A stretch of DNA of 64,000 nt from Paenibacillus qinlingensis (GTDB taxonomy: Bacteria > Bacillota > Bacilli > Paenibacillales > NBRC-103111): positions 186,001-250,000 of the forward strand of contig NZ_JABMKY010000003.1 of the NCBI RefSeq assembly GCF_013204845.1, written 5' to 3'. The translations under genes were made by a program, and so were the position numbers. Positions 27,240 to 37,100 of the stretch are shown here, piece by piece (the stretch's first letter is position 1; every line of letters starts with the position of its first letter). The notes beneath the pieces were generated by a model, which was given only the letters and a program-made list of their open reading frames with translations, did not search any database and was not told the origin of the DNA.

Positions 27240-28454
27240 ATGGCAGGAAATAAAGCGGTTGTGTATAGCAAACCAGGAACTGTTGAAATTCGTGACACCG
27301 ATTATCCAGAATTAGTATTAAAAGATGGACCTGGCGTTAATCCACTGAATGTAGGTAGAAAATGCGAGCATGGTGTTATTCTCAAAGTGGTAACGACTAA
27401 TATTTGCGGTAGTGATCAACATATGGTTCGAGGTCGGACAACTGCACCTTCAGGGCTTATTCTGGGTCATGAAATTACAGGGGAAGTCATTGAAGTAGGT
27501 CGTGATGTCGAGTTTATTAAAAAGGGAGACCTCGTTTCCGTGCCCTTCAATATTGCCTGTGGTCGATGCCGCAGCTGTAGAGAACGGAATACGAATGTTT
27601 GCTTGAATGTCAATCCAGATCGGCCAGGTTCTGCCTATGGCTATGTCGATATGGGGGGATGGGTTGGCGGTCAATCCGAATATGTGATGGTGCCATATGC
27701 CGATTTTCAGCTGCTAAAATTCCCTGATAAAGAGAAAGCCATGGAGAAGATTCTCGATTTGACGATGCTTTCAGATATTTTCCCAACAGGTTATCATGGC
27801 GCCGTTAGCGCAGGTGTTCGTCCAGGCTCTACCGTATATGTAGCTGGGGCAGGTCCCGTTGGTCTTGCTGCTGCCCATTCTGCACAGTTGCTAGGAGCAG
27901 CGGTTGTAATAGTTGGGGATCTAAATGCAGAGCGCTTAGCACAAGCGAAAAGCTTTGGCTGCGAAACCGTTAATCTGCGTGAGAATTCGGATCTTGCGGG
28001 CCAAATTGACCAAATTCTAGGCTCCCCTGAAGTGGATTCAGCGATTGATTGTGTGGGGTTTGAAGCGCATGGTCATGGCAAAGCGCACGGTGAAGCACCA
28101 GCAACTGTGCTCAATTCCATCATGGAAGTTACTCGTGCTGGAGGCAGCTTGGGAATTCCGGGGCTTTATGTCACGGGAGACCCTGGTGCTGTGGATGAAG
28201 ATTCCAAGATCGGTACGTTGAAAATTCGTTTTGGTTTGGGCTGGGCGAAATCACATACATTCGTCACGGGACAAACACCGGTTATGAAATATAACCGAGA
28301 TCTGATGATGGCGATTCTTAGTGGCAAGGCTCAGATTGCCAAAGCGGTCAACGCGACACTCATTTCTTTGGCCGAAGCACCTCAAGCCTATCAGGAATTC
28401 GATCGTGGTGTTTCTCGGAAATTCGTCATTGATCCGCACGGACTTGTGAAATAA
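27240..28454 (+). CDS. fdhA: Zinc-dependent alcohol dehydrogenase, glutathione-independent formaldehyde dehydrogenase type
   Basis: A 404-residue medium-chain dehydrogenase. Catalytic zinc ligands are in TNICGSDQHMVRGR and GHE; the structural zinc loop is CGRCRSCRERNTNVC; the NAD-binding motif is GAGPVGLAAAHSA. The insertions and the start AVVYSKPGTVEIRD match the NAD-dependent glutathione-independent formaldehyde dehydrogenase known from Pseudomonas putida, which dismutates or oxidises formaldehyde. Members in Firmicutes may use other alcohols or aldehydes, so substrate is a family-based inference. It is a single gene between two terminators. No link with the neighbouring lyase is evident. 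Confidence 0.88.
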   Translation: MAGNKAVVYSKPGTVEIRDTDYPELVLKDGPGVNPLNVGRKCEHGVILKVVTTNICGSDQHMVRGRTTAPSGLILGHEITGEVIEVGRDVEFIKKGDLVSVPFNIACGRCRSCRERNTNVCLNVNPDRPGSAYGYVDMGGWVGGQSEYVMVPYADFQLLKFPDKEKAMEKILDLTMLSDIFPTGYHGAVSAGVRPGSTVYVAGAGPVGLAAAHSAQLLGAAVVIVGDLNAERLAQAKSFGCETVNLRENSDLAGQIDQILGSPEVDSAIDCVGFEAHGHGKAHGEAPATVLNSIMEVTRAGGSLGIPGLYVTGDPGAVDEDSKIGTLKIRFGLGWAKSHTFVTGQTPVMKYNRDLMMAILSGKAQIAKAVNATLISLAEAPQAYQEFDRGVSRKFVIDPHGLVK

Positions 28455-28471
28455 TTTCATTTTATTCATTT

Positions 28472-28498
28472 GAGGCTGTCCTATGGGACAGCCTCTTT
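28472..28498 (+). terminator. Rho-independent terminator after the dehydrogenase gene
   Basis: GAGGCTGTCC (28472-28481) pairs perfectly with GGACAGCCTC (28486-28495), followed by a short T run. Confidence 0.8.
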
Positions 28499-28609
28499 GT
28501 GCTGCTAACTTTTTCACCCATTCATTGTCATTTGTATAGCTTCATGAATAACATGTTACAGATGCCTAAGCCTACGGGATATAACAAGAAAGGATATGAT
28601 CGTTAACAT

Positions 28610-30529
28610 ATGAAAAGAACATATAAGGTTAATGAGATCGCACGTTCCCTAAGAAAAACCCAAGGGACTGTCGTGGAATGGTCCAAACAATGGGCTGAAT
28701 TTCTTCCAACCACCGCTGTTGCAGGAAGCTTAAGATATACAGAAGAAGCACTAGAGGTCTTTCGCGTGATTTCAAAAATGAAAGATGCCAATAAATCAGT
28801 GAAGATGATTCACGAACATTTACAAGAAATGTCCCAGAAAGCAATTCGTATACCTAGTGTTGAGGAGAACCTTGTCACTCCAACACCTCCGATTGTACCA
28901 GATTTGAACTTGCCACTTGTTGAAATCAAGTCTAGCCAGCTAGTAAGTAATGACATCTTGGAATTACGTAACCTGGTACAGTTTTTAACGCAAAAAATAG
29001 AAGTAAATAAAACCCCAAGGCGTATGAACGAACAAGTAGATGATAGTCAAATGGTGGGTATATCTTCTATTTCAAGCGGTAGACAAGTAGCACCAACTAA
29101 AAATTACGTCAACATTCTATTCGATGAAATTACGAATGAAGTCGCAGAACTTCGCAATATTGTCCTTTCATTTATGGAAAAGATGATCGAAGTTACGAAG
29201 GACGCTAATCAGAATGAACATTTTACAAAAATTGCTGAATCACTACATCTTCAATTTAATGGCATATCCGAAGAAGTTGCAGAGCTGCGTAATATCATTA
29301 AGATTTTTACTTACAAGGTAGCAGAGGTCATTGAGCAAGATGACAGCAACGAAGTGGCGGCTAACGTTGACGTACTCAACATACAAGTTAAGAATGTTTC
29401 AGAGCAGGTTAATGAACTGCAACATGTGCTCTATACCGTTCAGCCTAAACTAATAGAAACGTTTGAGCACGATCTCAAAGGTGAAATGCTTGCAGGGACA
29501 AAGAAGATGCAGGAGCAGCAACATGAAAGCTTAACGAAGTTAGAAGATGAACTTCAAGAGCTTAATACCCTTCAGCTCAAGATGACAGAAGCTCTAGAGC
29601 AAAGTCTCAGAGGAGAAATAATTGCATCATCCAATGAGTTACAGAAGCAATTTCATGAAAGCGTCTCGTCATTGGAACAAGAACTCCATGAGTTTTATAC
29701 GGTTCAGCCAAAGCTGAGAGAATTGCTGGAGCAAAATCTCAGAGGTGAGATGCAGGCAACGACAAATGAGTTACAGAAGGAGCTTCATGAAAGTGTCTTG
29801 ACGTTGGAACAAGAGCTTCAAGAGCTCCAAGAGCTCAGTATTGCTCAGCCTAAAAGGACAGAAGCACTGGAGCAAAGTCTCAGGAGTGAAATACTTGCAA
29901 CGGTAAGTGAATTACAGAAGCAACAACAAGAAGGTGTCTCGGTATTGGAGCAAGAACTCCAAGAGCTCCAGGAGCGTAATATTGTTCAGTCCAAGTTGAC
30001 AGAAGCTCTGGAGCAGAATCTCAAGGGCGACTTGCAGGCTACGACAGTAGAAATAAAGAAACAACTTCAAGAAAGTGTCTCTAAGTTGGAATATGAGCTC
30101 CAAGAACTCCAAACGATTCAGCCGAATTTGACAGAAGCTCTAGAACACAGTCTCAGGGCTGACATGCAAGCAGCGACCAGTGAGTTAAAGAATCAACTTC
30201 ATGAGACTATCTCGAAGATGGAGCAAGAACTCCTTACCATTCAACCCAAGATCACAGCAGTTCTAGAGCAAAATCTCAGGAATGAAATGCATGCAGTGAC
30301 CTATGAACTGCGAAAGCAACATAAGGAAAGTATCACAGAATTAGAACAAGAAATGCGCGATAATTACGCTATCAATACTCAGAAATTAAATGAGTTAATC
30401 GATGAAGCAATTAACAATCAAGTTCTTTCCAATGAAGAATTATTAAACAATCGATTTGACACGATATCGATACAGTTGTCTTCCCAACAACGTTTGCTTG
30501 ATAAACTTGCCAAATTTCTGGGTATTTAG
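28610..30529 (+). CDS. MerR-like HTH protein with long coiled-coil repeats
   Basis: A 639-residue protein of unknown function. Residues 1-75 look like a MerR/RacA-type helix-turn-helix (YKVNEIARSLRKTQGTVVEW and ALEVFRVISKMKDANKS). Residues ~105-265 hold three or four units with the core EVAELRNIV. Residues ~267-583 hold seven tandem units of about 43-47 residues with consensus (E)LxTVQPKLTEALEQxLRGEM followed by xATxxELQKQxHESVxxLEQELQEL. The composition predicts a long, strongly coiled-coil rod. B. subtilis RacA has the same plan on a small scale (DNA-binding head and coiled coil), so a DNA-anchoring or scaffolding role is a guess. The nearest Shine-Dalgarno-like AAAGGA is 16 bases upstream. 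It is flanked by terminators and is monocistronic. Confidence 0.85.
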   Translation: MKRTYKVNEIARSLRKTQGTVVEWSKQWAEFLPTTAVAGSLRYTEEALEVFRVISKMKDANKSVKMIHEHLQEMSQKAIRIPSVEENLVTPTPPIVPDLNLPLVEIKSSQLVSNDILELRNLVQFLTQKIEVNKTPRRMNEQVDDSQMVGISSISSGRQVAPTKNYVNILFDEITNEVAELRNIVLSFMEKMIEVTKDANQNEHFTKIAESLHLQFNGISEEVAELRNIIKIFTYKVAEVIEQDDSNEVAANVDVLNIQVKNVSEQVNELQHVLYTVQPKLIETFEHDLKGEMLAGTKKMQEQQHESLTKLEDELQELNTLQLKMTEALEQSLRGEIIASSNELQKQFHESVSSLEQELHEFYTVQPKLRELLEQNLRGEMQATTNELQKELHESVLTLEQELQELQELSIAQPKRTEALEQSLRSEILATVSELQKQQQEGVSVLEQELQELQERNIVQSKLTEALEQNLKGDLQATTVEIKKQLQESVSKLEYELQELQTIQPNLTEALEHSLRADMQAATSELKNQLHETISKMEQELLTIQPKITAVLEQNLRNEMHAVTYELRKQHKESITELEQEMRDNYAINTQKLNELIDEAINNQVLSNEELLNNRFDTISIQLSSQQRLLDKLAKFLGI

Positions 30530-30540
30530 TGAAGGCCTAT

Positions 30541-30573
30541 AAAACGCCACATCAACTGTGTGGCGTTTTTTTA
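30541..30573 (+). terminator. Rho-independent terminator after the coiled-coil gene
   Basis: AAAACGCCACA and TGTGTGGCGTTTT form a strong stem followed by a T run. Confidence 0.9.
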
Positions 30574-30607
30574 CGTGCAGATCTAACTAAAAATAATTGT
30601 TGATATT

Positions 30608-30628
30608 ATACAATATACAATATACAAT
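30608..30628 (+). promoter_or_regulatory. Three tandem ATACAAT heptamers, candidate operator of the Tm-1-like operon
   Basis: ATACAAT occurs three times without gaps, 42 bp upstream of the cupin start codon and in the expected promoter region. AT-rich TTGTATA-like half-sites are common operators of FCD-type GntR regulators, and the operon encodes one at 35114. The repeat is observed; autoregulation is inferred. Confidence 0.5.
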
Positions 30629-30669
30629 TTAATCAAGAACAGAAACCTAACGAAAAGAGGAATCACATC

Positions 30670-31026
30670 ATGGCGACTATTACGAGTTTGAAAGATGAGA
30701 AGTATGTATTACCGATGGATTGGGGCAAAATTCAATGGCTCTGCGGCCAGGAAATTGATCCCGATTGTGAGATGACATTTGGCATGGTATACATTGATGC
30801 CGGAACTTCAAATCCGCGTCATATTCATCCGAATTGTGAAGAGTTCATTTTCGTCCTATCTGGCGAATGTGATCATTCGCTTGGCGATGAATCTTATCAT
30901 TTGGAACCAGGCATGATGCTTCGCATTCCAAGAAATGTCCCGCATAATGCGACTGTTACGGGTTGGGAGCCTTGCAGGATGATTATTGTTTACTCCGCTC
31001 CTGATCGCAAAACGATTGGCGAATAG
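30670..31026 (+). CDS. Small cupin-domain protein
   Basis: A 118-residue single-domain cupin. Metal-ligand motif 1 is PRHIHPNCEEFIFVLSGE (two His and Glu) and motif 2 is PRNVPHNA. Small cupins of this type bind a divalent metal and act as isomerases, epimerases or sugar-binding proteins. AAAAGAGG precedes ATG 30670. It is the first gene of a seven-gene operon that ends at the terminator at 36883. The substrate is not readable from the sequence. Confidence 0.88.
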   Translation: MATITSLKDEKYVLPMDWGKIQWLCGQEIDPDCEMTFGMVYIDAGTSNPRHIHPNCEEFIFVLSGECDHSLGDESYHLEPGMMLRIPRNVPHNATVTGWEPCRMIIVYSAPDRKTIGE

Positions 31027-31057
31027 CTTGAAGTAGCCATCCCAAGGAGGGATTCTC

Positions 31058-32308
31058 ATGATAAGCTTAAGGGGAACTGTCGTTATCGTTGGCGCCTTGG
31101 ATACCAAGGGAGTCGAGTTTCGTTTTGTACAAGAAATACTACAAAAACAAGGATTGGGCACCCTGCTCATTGATGTTGGTGTCTTGGAAGATTCGGGCAT
31201 GCTGGTGGATATTACGAGCAGCGATGTCGCCGTCGCGGCAGGAACAACGATTGAACAGCTGCGCTTCTGGAATGATCGTGGAAGAGCGGTTACCGCGATG
31301 TCAGAAGGTATTTTTCACATTGTGAATCGTCTTGTGCAAGAGGGAAAAGTGGATGGTATCTTCGGTATGGGTGGGACTGCTGGTACTACAGTAGTCGCTT
31401 CCGCCATGAAAGCCGTACCGATCGGAACGCCAAAGTTGATTGTCTCCACGGTCGCTTCAGGTAACACACGACCTTATGTCGGAGTAAAAGATGTCACCAT
31501 GATGTATTCCGTTGTTGATATAGCTGGTTTGAATCGACTGTCACGCACCATTCTAAGCAACGCTGCTTATGCACTGGGTGGGATGGTGCTCGGAGCTGCA
31601 TCCGAAGCATTAGCTCTTGATGAGCATGAACAACCAAAAACCACGATTGGGATGACGATGTTCGGTGTCACAACCCCATGTGTAACGAAGGTTAGGGAGA
31701 TTGTAGAAGCGCGAGGATACGATGTGCTCGTTTTCCATGCTACAGGTGCTGGAGGACTTGCTATGGAAGCCTTGATTGATGCCGGATTTATTCAAGGCAT
31801 TGTAGATATAACAACGACGGAACTTGCCGATGAGTTGGTTGGTGGTATTTTCAGCGCAGGACCTGAGCGACTCGAAGCGGGAGCAAGAGCGGGAATACCG
31901 CAGGTTGTTTCTGTAGGCGCATTGGATATGGTGAATTTTGGCTCGCCAGATACGGTGCCAGCCCAATTTCAAGACCGTCTCTTCTATCAGCATAATGCGA
32001 CGACGACGCTTATGCGCACGACAACATTAGAGAATTCAGAGCTAGGCCGAGTATTGGCAGGTAAACTGAATGGAGCCAAAGGGCCTGTCGTGCTCATTTT
32101 CCCATTAGGCGGAGTATCTTTGTTAGACCGGAAAGGTCAACCGTTCGAAGGAAATGAACAACGAGCAGCCCTGCTAACTAGTATTAAACAAAATCTAAGA
32201 ACCGATATCCCTCTTATCGAGGTAGAACAGGATATTAATGATGAAGCCGTGGCAGAAGCGATAGCCGAACATTTTCTTCGAATTATAGGGAGTGAAATGA
32301 AAAGATGA
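31058..32308 (+). CDS. Tm-1-like ATP-binding domain protein (UPF0261 family)
   Basis: A 416-residue protein matching the N-terminal domain of the plant Tm-1 protein and the bacterial UPF0261 family. Motifs include [14 protein letters not shown] at the start, [15 protein letters not shown], and [17 protein letters not shown]. The plant protein binds ATP and blocks a tobamovirus replicase; the bacterial role is unknown, though operon context points to metabolism of an unusual acid or sugar. AAGGAGGG precedes ATG 31058. Its stop overlaps the start of the next gene by four bases, so it is coupled to its natural partner domain. Confidence 0.92.
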   Translation: MISLRGTVVIVGALDTKGVEFRFVQEILQKQGLGTLLIDVGVLEDSGMLVDITSSDVAVAAGTTIEQLRFWNDRGRAVTAMSEGIFHIVNRLVQEGKVDGIFGMGGTAGTTVVASAMKAVPIGTPKLIVSTVASGNTRPYVGVKDVTMMYSVVDIAGLNRLSRTILSNAAYALGGMVLGAASEALALDEHEQPKTTIGMTMFGVTTPCVTKVREIVEARGYDVLVFHATGAGGLAMEALIDAGFIQGIVDITTTELADELVGGIFSAGPERLEAGARAGIPQVVSVGALDMVNFGSPDTVPAQFQDRLFYQHNATTTLMRTTTLENSELGRVLAGKLNGAKGPVVLIFPLGGVSLLDRKGQPFEGNEQRAALLTSIKQNLRTDIPLIEVEQDINDEAVAEAIAEHFLRIIGSEMKR

Positions 32309-33141
32309 CAATCAGCAGAAGTGAGATAAGGACACGTTTATTACAGCAAATAGCAGAAGGTAAGGCCATTATTGGTGCAGGTGCAGGGACAGGCTTATCA
32401 GCCAAAAGCGCCGAAGATGGCGGTGTTGATCTTATTATTATTTATAATTCGGGTAAGTATCGGATGGCGGGAAGAGGGTCATTGGCGGGTTTAATGCCGT
32501 ATGGGGATGCGAACCAGATTGTCGTTGAGATGGGTCGTGAAGTGCTGACAATTGTGAAGGATACACCGGTGCTTGCTGGGGTGTGCGGTACGGATCCTTT
32601 TCGCTCCATGGAATTATTCTTAGAAGATTTAAAGCGCCAAGGATTTGCGGGTGTTCAAAATTTCCCGACTGTGGGATTAATTGATGGTGTTTTCCGTCAA
32701 AATCTGGAGGAAACAGGCATGGGCTATGCCCTTGAAGTTGAAATGATCCGCATGGCTCATGAGTTAGATCTCTTCACGTCCCCTTATGTGTTTAGTGAAG
32801 AGGATGCGATCGCGATGGCCAAAGCAGGAGCCGACCTGCTCGTCGCACATGTGGGACTTACAACCAAAGGCATGATTGGTGCGCAAACCGCAATGTCGCT
32901 CGATGAGTCGGTTGATTTGGTGCAACGTATTCACGATGCAGGAAAGTCCATTAATCCAGACATAATCGTCATTTGTCACGGCGGTCGAATTTCAGAACCT
33001 GAAGATGCTGCGTATGTGCTTAGTCGTACAAGAGGCGTATACGGTTTCTTCGGAGCATCAAGTGTGGAACGACTGCCGACGGAAGTAGCGATTTCGAATC
33101 AAGTGAGGCAGTTCAAGGAACTGAGCATTCATCAACACTAG
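32305..33141 (+). CDS. Phosphoenolpyruvate hydrolase-family TIM-barrel protein (Tm-1 C-terminal domain homologue)
   Basis: A 278-residue protein matching the TIM-barrel half of Tm-1-type proteins, often annotated as the phosphoenolpyruvate hydrolase family. Conserved stretches include [42 protein letters not shown] and [15 protein letters not shown]. The ATGA overlap with the preceding gene indicates translational coupling; in plants the two domains are fused in one chain. The reaction is not established as far as I know. It is part of the operon with cupin, isomerase-like and oxidoreductase genes. Confidence 0.92.
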   Translation: MTISRSEIRTRLLQQIAEGKAIIGAGAGTGLSAKSAEDGGVDLIIIYNSGKYRMAGRGSLAGLMPYGDANQIVVEMGREVLTIVKDTPVLAGVCGTDPFRSMELFLEDLKRQGFAGVQNFPTVGLIDGVFRQNLEETGMGYALEVEMIRMAHELDLFTSPYVFSEEDAIAMAKAGADLLVAHVGLTTKGMIGAQTAMSLDESVDLVQRIHDAGKSINPDIIVICHGGRISEPEDAAYVLSRTRGVYGFFGASSVERLPTEVAISNQVRQFKELSIHQH

Positions 33142-33164
33142 ACAACAGCAGGGAGGTCATCCCC

Positions 33165-34031
33165 ATGGTTCAAGTAACAATGTTGAATAATATGGTTGAT
33201 GCAGATTTCATCACAGCGCTGGATAAGCATGTAAGGTGGGGAATTCCTGTACTTGATCTTAAGCAAGGAATCTTCGGCAAGTCACTTATTGATTTGACGC
33301 TTGAAGAGGCGGAAGAAGCAGCAGCAGCTATCGAAGAGAGAGATTTGTCCGTGTACTGCTTCTCAACGGAGTTGTTCCATGGTGAAGTGGAGCAGGGGGC
33401 AGCTTTTTTTCGAACCCACTATCTGGATAAAATAGATCATCTTCTTGACCTGGCCCAGATTCTAAAGCCAACCGTCATCCGACTTCTCTCGGCCAAAACG
33501 AATCGCAGAAATGACATTGCTGATAGTACGCTGTATATCCTTAATGGACATGCGTGGCTCATTCCGATGTACCAAGAAGCAATTGATCGCATCGCGGCAG
33601 CAGGCTTTGAGGTGACGATTGAAAACGAATGCAGTGCTAATGTATTCGCAACACCAAAGGAAATCATTGATTTCTTCCACGTAATCGATCGCGTAGATCG
33701 CGTGTATTTCACCTATGATGTGCAGAATTTATGGCAAATGGGTACGTATCCCACGCTGTCTGTTTATCGGGAGTTGGCGCCAGTTATTGGCTTTTACCAT
33801 GTCAAAGGTGGGCAAAAGGATGAAGATAGCGACAAGCTTATTTGGAAATCCAGCTTAGAGGATGCGTCCTGGCCAGTTGCCGAAATGACCTTGCAGGTTA
33901 TTGCAGATGGAAGAAGTCCCGTGATTTGCATCAATCCTTCACATGGGACGACGAAACCTGGCTATAACTACGACGATGTGTATCAACGTGATCTTGCTTT
34001 TATGACCAACCTCATTCATGGCGGTGAATAA
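33165..34031 (+). CDS. Sugar phosphate isomerase/epimerase-like TIM-barrel protein
   Basis: A 288-residue protein of the AP endonuclease 2-like TIM-barrel fold. Likely metal-binding residues are in TIENECSANVF (Glu), FTYDVQNLWQMG (Asp), YHVKGGQKD (His) and the late CINPSHG segment. AGGGAGG precedes ATG 33165. It probably isomerises or epimerises a sugar or keto sugar together with the oxidoreductase that begins one base after its stop codon. Confidence 0.87.
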   Translation: MVQVTMLNNMVDADFITALDKHVRWGIPVLDLKQGIFGKSLIDLTLEEAEEAAAAIEERDLSVYCFSTELFHGEVEQGAAFFRTHYLDKIDHLLDLAQILKPTVIRLLSAKTNRRNDIADSTLYILNGHAWLIPMYQEAIDRIAAAGFEVTIENECSANVFATPKEIIDFFHVIDRVDRVYFTYDVQNLWQMGTYPTLSVYRELAPVIGFYHVKGGQKDEDSDKLIWKSSLEDASWPVAEMTLQVIADGRSPVICINPSHGTTKPGYNYDDVYQRDLAFMTNLIHGGE

Positions 34032-35063
34032 ATGACGTATCAAAGAGAGTTTGAACAGGTATTGAAAGTTGCTGTCGTAGGCGTAGGGAATCATAGTTAT
34101 CGAAATATATTGCCTACACTGCATCATTTACCGATTCAATTAGTTGCCGTCTGTGATCTGGATGCAGACTTAGGTCGTCGTACTGCCGCTCAGTTCGGCT
34201 GTCGATCTTACACAAGTACGGCGGACATGTACGAAAAAGAGCAGCTGGATGCCGTATTTCTCTGTGTGTCTCCCAAAGCGCATCCGAAGCTTGCCATTGA
34301 AGCCTTTCAAGCAGGACTGCATGTTTGGATGGAGAAGCCAGTAGCGATGAGAGCTTACGAGGTGGAAGAAATGATCCTCCATCGCAAGGATCATATTGCC
34401 ACGGTTGGCTTTAAGAAAGCCTTCATGCCTTCGACAGACAAAGCGATTGAAATTGTGCAGTCAGCGGAATACGGCCCACTGCATTCGATGCTTGCAGTGT
34501 ATCCGATGAGTATGCCTGACAAGGGTCAAGAAGTCCTTGATACAAGAAGTGCCACGAATTGGCTGGCAAATGGCGTGCATCCTTTATCGCTGATGATGGC
34601 CGTAGGCGGCAAGGTTGAAGCGGTTACCGTTCGTCGCAACGCCATGGGGCGAGGCGTGTGCATGTTGGATTTTGCAAGTGGTGCCATGGGGAACTTCCAT
34701 CTTGCCTCTGGTCCGCAGCCGCTGGAGTCGTATCGCTTTTTCGGGGATTCCTGGCATTTGGAAATCGAGAACTCGTTGCGCGTTAAGTTCGAGAGGGGCA
34801 TACCGCACACCTATGATCGCACCCACAATTATGTACCATCGGGCATGGACTCAGGTGCCATTGTTTGGGAACCGCAGAACTGCTTAGCTACGTTAGAGAA
34901 CAAGGCTATTTTTACACAAGGCCTGTATGGGGAAATGAGCTATTTCTGTGACAGTGCGCTTCTTGGGCAGCAAAGAGAGAGAGGTTCGCTGGAGTTTGCT
35001 TTAGATCTTATGAAGGTTTATGAAGGTGCATTGGTATCCGAGGGCAAAACGATTATAATATGA
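34032..35063 (+). CDS. Gfo/Idh/MocA-family oxidoreductase
   Basis: A 343-residue NAD(P)-dependent dehydrogenase. The Rossmann start is [16 protein letters not shown], and the family signature EKP is present in [10 protein letters not shown]. The C-terminal alpha/beta domain contains [13 protein letters not shown], the usual substrate region. The ATG directly follows the stop of the isomerase-like gene, so the two are coupled. Members oxidise cyclic sugars, inositols or sugar acids; the exact substrate is unknown. Confidence 0.92.
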   Translation: MTYQREFEQVLKVAVVGVGNHSYRNILPTLHHLPIQLVAVCDLDADLGRRTAAQFGCRSYTSTADMYEKEQLDAVFLCVSPKAHPKLAIEAFQAGLHVWMEKPVAMRAYEVEEMILHRKDHIATVGFKKAFMPSTDKAIEIVQSAEYGPLHSMLAVYPMSMPDKGQEVLDTRSATNWLANGVHPLSLMMAVGGKVEAVTVRRNAMGRGVCMLDFASGAMGNFHLASGPQPLESYRFFGDSWHLEIENSLRVKFERGIPHTYDRTHNYVPSGMDSGAIVWEPQNCLATLENKAIFTQGLYGEMSYFCDSALLGQQRERGSLEFALDLMKVYEGALVSEGKTIII

Positions 35064-35113
35064 GTGGTTGTATTATGAGAAAGCTCACTCGGAAAAGGTC
35101 GTGAAACAACGTT

Positions 35114-35782
35114 ATGTTATCCAATAAATTAGCGAAACAACCCATGAAACAAGAGGTATATAATCATCTGCTTCAAGCCATTATTCAAGGCGAACTTGAA
35201 CCAGGCAAACAGCTAGATGAAAAGGAAATTTCGGAGAGTTTAGGTGTAAGTCGGACACCACTGCGAGAAGCGATTAATCGCCTAGCACAAGAAGGTATTG
35301 TGATGGAGATTCCGTATCGGGGTAATTTCGTTAGAAAGTTTAGTACGAAGGAAGTTACTGATCTGTACGCGGTGCGTCAAACACTTGAGGTTATGGCGAT
35401 TCGACTAGCAGTCGCTCACATGACTACAGAAGAGGCGGATGCGATTGCAGACCTTGTTCACCTGACAGCGAAAGCCGAGGAAGAAGGCGATTTGGCATCC
35501 TATGCGAAGTATGATACGGATTTCCATAATCTTATCGCAGTATTTTCCGGTAACCAAATGCTTAACCAGATGTTGAATTCCATGAGTACACAAATTAAAA
35601 TCATTCGCCATATGGCTAACAGCAGTGAGAAGGTCGTCAAGAAAGCACAGTTCGATAGAGAGCTTATTCTCAAGGCGATTATGAATCGTGATCCAGAGGC
35701 GGCAGGGCAATTTATGCAAGAACATATCCAACATGTTATGGAAGAAGTCATTCATCATTTGGAGGACACAACCGAATCATAA
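35114..35782 (+). CDS. GntR-family transcriptional regulator, FCD type
   Basis: A 222-residue regulator. A winged HTH is at residues ~12-80 (GKQLDEKEISESLGVSRTPL, REAINRLAQEGIV), followed by an all-helical FCD ligand-binding domain (YAVRQTLEVMAIRLA, TDFHNLI, HIQHVMEE). FCD regulators sense small organic or sugar acids, usually as repressors. It sits inside the operon it most likely controls, with the heptamer repeats at 30608 as a candidate operator. The Shine-Dalgarno match is weak and distant. Confidence 0.92.
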   Translation: MLSNKLAKQPMKQEVYNHLLQAIIQGELEPGKQLDEKEISESLGVSRTPLREAINRLAQEGIVMEIPYRGNFVRKFSTKEVTDLYAVRQTLEVMAIRLAVAHMTTEEADAIADLVHLTAKAEEEGDLASYAKYDTDFHNLIAVFSGNQMLNQMLNSMSTQIKIIRHMANSSEKVVKKAQFDRELILKAIMNRDPEAAGQFMQEHIQHVMEEVIHHLEDTTES

Positions 35783-35818
35783 TACTTCTTTTCATATGAG
35801 AATAGGAGATTTTCTACT

Positions 35819-36874
35819 GTGGCAAATAAACCTTCATTTATATTGTTGGGAACGGGTGGTTTTGGGTCTTATTGGTGTCAAAAGTTTTTGCCTGATCTCG
35901 TTGGTCCGGATGGGATCGCAGAGCTTGTCGCCATTGTCGATGTCAATCCAGCAGCGCATCAGAATGCGATTGAGCATTTGAACCTAGCTCCTTCGAAGTG
36001 TTACACGGATATTCACAAGGCGCTGCAAGAAAATCCATGCGATTTTGTGGCTATCGTGCTGCCTGCACATTTGCATGAGTACGCCGTGGACATTGCGCTT
36101 GAGTATGATAAACACATCCTGATGGAGAAGCCGATTTCAGATTCCATGGAAGGCAGCTCCCGTATCTATCAGAAGGTTAAGCAAGCCGGCAAGAAAATGG
36201 CGATAACAAGCTCGCATCGTTTTGATCAAGATAAAACGACGTTGAAAGAACTTATTCAGTCCAAACAATACGGTGATCCGCATTATTTGGTTGGTCGCTT
36301 CACTTGCAACAATCGCGCAGCGGTTTCGAATCCAAGGGAATATGCGCATCATCATTTTTTGATATCATCTGCGGTGCATCATTTTGACATCATTCGTTCT
36401 CTGTCAGGAGCGAATGCGAAGACCGTATATACCCAGTCATGGAATCCCGCTTGGGCACCATTCAAGGAACATAGTACAGCCCTCATCAATATTGAAATGG
36501 AAAATGGTGTACGCGCTTTCTTCGAAGGCTCGAAGTCCAACGCAACACAGTTAAACGGGTGGAAGAACGATTATTTCCGTGCGGAGTGCGAGCTGGCCAC
36601 ATTGGAGCTGGATCATCGTAAAATTACAGTAAGAAGCGACCTCGGGTTCCCGCATCCGAAATATGCGGAAATTCCGCTGCTCGAGCAGAAATATTGGACA
36701 CACCAGTGGCTTATCGAGCAGTTTGTACATTGGTTACAGGGCGGAGAAGCGCCGCCTAACAATCTCGAGGACAATTTCCAATGTACAGCATTGCAATACG
36801 CGGCCATTGAGAGCGGATTGACGAATCAAGTTATCGATGTTCAGGCGTTTAAGCAATCATATTTGAAGGATTAA
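35819..36874 (+). CDS. Gfo/Idh/MocA-family oxidoreductase
   Basis: A 351-residue NAD(P)-dependent dehydrogenase starting at GTG with AATAGGAG ahead of it. The Rossmann motif GTGGFGSYW and the signature ILMEKPISDS are present. The C-terminal domain contains SSAVHHFDIIRSLSG with the typical HHFD pattern. It is the last gene of the seven-gene operon and the second enzyme of this family in it, so the pathway may oxidise and later reduce the same sugar around an epimerisation. Confidence 0.92.
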   Translation: MANKPSFILLGTGGFGSYWCQKFLPDLVGPDGIAELVAIVDVNPAAHQNAIEHLNLAPSKCYTDIHKALQENPCDFVAIVLPAHLHEYAVDIALEYDKHILMEKPISDSMEGSSRIYQKVKQAGKKMAITSSHRFDQDKTTLKELIQSKQYGDPHYLVGRFTCNNRAAVSNPREYAHHHFLISSAVHHFDIIRSLSGANAKTVYTQSWNPAWAPFKEHSTALINIEMENGVRAFFEGSKSNATQLNGWKNDYFRAECELATLELDHRKITVRSDLGFPHPKYAEIPLLEQKYWTHQWLIEQFVHWLQGGEAPPNNLEDNFQCTALQYAAIESGLTNQVIDVQAFKQSYLKD

Positions 36875-36882
36875 AGGTGATT

Positions 36883-36915
36883 AAGCGTTCGCTCTTTGGA
36901 GCGAACGCTTTTTAT
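36883..36915 (+). terminator. Rho-independent terminator of the Tm-1-like operon
   Basis: A 12-bp perfect stem, AAGCGTTCGCTC (36883-36894) with GAGCGAACGCTT (36899-36910), is followed by T residues. Confidence 0.92.
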
Positions 36916-37100
36916 ATATCATAGAGGAACTACACATTTGATTGGATCAATTGGAACTAAGTGACACTATGTGTAATTAGGGTGAAATATGTTTTAGGTT
37001 TAGGAGCATCTTTTTGCTTCACTGAAAACAGATGAAAGAACTCTGAATGGTGGCATAGTCAAATAGAAGTATAATAAATCGCATGTAATCCTGTTGAATA

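Noticed and set aside
29410..30360. Tandem repeats considered as a satellite or CRISPR-like array
   Set aside because: The periodicity lies in frame within an intact coding sequence and follows coiled-coil units, with no spacer pattern.
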